Below are positions 14,334 through 15,193 of a DNA stretch of 15,193 bases, piece after piece. The position numbers were made by a program, and so were the translations under genes. Source of the stretch: CAZMNF01 sp964567595 (GTDB lineage Bacteria > Bipolaricaulota > Bipolaricaulia > RBG-16-55-9); assembly GCA_964567595.1 (NCBI GenBank), contig CAZMNF010000045.1, forward strand, positions 1 to 15,193, read 5' to 3'. Under the pieces are notes generated by a model, which was given only the letters and a program-made list of their open reading frames with translations, was not told where the DNA came from and did not search any database. Numbering within the stretch: the first letter of the stretch is position 1; every line of letters begins with the position of its first letter.

Positions 14334-15193
14334 ATGATTCGATCTCTGAAAATGACGCTGTCCGCCGGGCTGCTCGTCCTGCTGGTCGGGGCCATGGCCG
14401 GTTGCGGCGTCTCGGTTTCGTTGCCCGGTGTACAGTCCAATAACCAGCTATCGACGTCGAACAGCGCTCTCCCCGGTAACTGGATTGATGGGGAGATCCT
14501 GATCGGTTACGAGAACGAATCTGCGCTGGACCGTATTGTCAGCGAACTAGGAGGACAGGTAACCAACACGGTCGATCGAATTCGCGTCGCGAACGTGTCG
14601 ATCCCATCCTCTCAAAGCGTGACCGATGCTGTTCAGCGTCTGAACCGAATCAACCCAGACGGGCTTCGTTACGCCCAGCCGAATTACCTCCAAGAACGCA
14701 TTAAGCCAGCTGAAGCGGCACAGGATCCTGATGGAGCAGTTGCTCAAGAGATCTCAGCCCAACAGAGTTCAGGCCGCTTCAATGATCCGTTATTGTCTCA
14801 ACAGTGGGCCATCGATGTGATGCAGGCCCGACCCGCCTGGTCCGAGGCAACTGGGCGCGGAGTCACCATTGCCATCTCCGACACAGGCTTCGATGGCACG
14901 CATCCGGAGATCCAAGGGAAAACGGTTACGGGACGAAGATGCGCAACGGGGGAGGAGATACCACCTGACACAGACGCAACCCAACCGAATCTCCCATCGA
15001 GCTACCATGGTACACACGTCGCTGGAACTGCTGCCGCTCAAGGCAATAACAGTGAAGGAATTGTGGGTGTTGCCCCGGAAGCTCAGCTGATGGATCTGAA
15101 GGTCTTTGACGCCGCAGTCATCTCAGAAGACAATCCCGGTGGCTCCGTGTCAACGGACAAGATTGCCGAATGCCTGATCTGGGCCGGCCTTAT
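14334..15193 (+). CDS. Lipoprotein subtilase (S8 serine protease), truncated by window end
   Basis: The first 286 codons of a secreted subtilisin-like protease. AGGAGG lies 11 bases before ATG 14334. A signal peptide with lipobox MAGC (Cys24) predicts a lipid-anchored protein. Residues about 48-122 form a fervidolysin-like inhibitory prodomain (GEILIGYE, then YAQPNYLQER), and NDPLLSQQWAID (150-161) leads into the catalytic domain. The Asp (Asp183 in ISDTGFDGTHPEI) and His (His225 in HGTHVAG) motifs are intact; the Ser motif lies beyond the window. The gene is less GC-rich than its neighbours (about 53-55% in three 60-base lines counted by hand, against 68% in a line of the lipoprotein gene) and uses more A/T-ending codons, so it may have been acquired or be under different selection. 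It runs in the same direction as the lipoprotein gene upstream. Confidence 0.92.
   Translation, partial: MIRSLKMTLSAGLLVLLVGAMAGCGVSVSLPGVQSNNQLSTSNSALPGNWIDGEILIGYENESALDRIVSELGGQVTNTVDRIRVANVSIPSSQSVTDAVQRLNRINPDGLRYAQPNYLQERIKPAEAAQDPDGAVAQEISAQQSSGRFNDPLLSQQWAIDVMQARPAWSEATGRGVTIAISDTGFDGTHPEIQGKTVTGRRCATGEEIPPDTDATQPNLPSSYHGTHVAGTAAAQGNNSEGIVGVAPEAQLMDLKVFDAAVISEDNPGGSVSTDKIAECLIWAGL

Overview
The window is high-GC bacterial DNA (about 65% by eye), densely coding, and contains a 100-N scaffold gap, so it is probably a metagenome-derived or draft scaffold. No rRNA, tRNA, CRISPR array, transposase or phage gene was seen. Shine-Dalgarno sites are strong (AGGAGG type), sigma-70-like promoters are readable, and several proteins carry signal peptides or lipoboxes. 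The gene mix (MMPL/RND exporter, DrrAB-type ABC exporter, CarboxypepD_reg/FN3 lipoprotein, lipoprotein subtilase, TAGGGGC-type intergenic repeats) would suit a Chloroflexota-like lineage, but this taxonomic guess is weak and no marker gene is present.

Layout. (1) 16-369, plus strand: a small DUF2007-type protein, interrupted by an in-frame TAG just before a coherent transmembrane tail. (2) 404-8908, minus strand: an apparent eight-gene operon read right to left from one promoter/operator at 8924-8971. The order is TetR regulator, small secreted protein of unknown function, 779-aa MMPL/RND transporter, LolA-like outer-membrane-lipoprotein-sorting protein, secreted parallel beta-helix protein, ABC ATPase, ABC-2 permease, and secreted alpha/beta-hydrolase of the PHB-depolymerase type. 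A strong GC hairpin lies between the LolA-like and beta-helix genes. (3) 9066-9182, plus strand: a 38-aa single-span membrane protein with a strong ribosome-binding site. (4) 9227-10651, minus strand: a PAS-GAF-GGDEF diguanylate cyclase with its own TATAAT promoter. (5) 10734-10865: the N gap, flanked on both sides by the same 16-mer. (6) 10950-11981, minus strand: an MDR-family oxidoreductase, divergent from (7) 12071-12673, plus strand: an S1 RNA-binding protein. (8) 12782-14212, plus strand: a lipoprotein with CarboxypepD_reg and FN3-like domains. (9) 14334 to the window end: a lipoprotein subtilase truncated by the edge, of lower GC than its neighbours.

How it fits together. The large operon is the most interesting unit. 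It combines an RND-type exporter and its LolA-like partner, an ABC exporter whose beta-helix/ATPase/permease order resembles NosD-NosF-NosY, and two further secreted proteins. All sit behind a TetR gene whose perfect 18-bp palindrome covers the predicted transcription start and resembles the fatty-acid-responsive FadR box of Bacillus. The simplest inference is a lipid- or envelope-related export and remodelling system. The substrate cannot be read from sequence.
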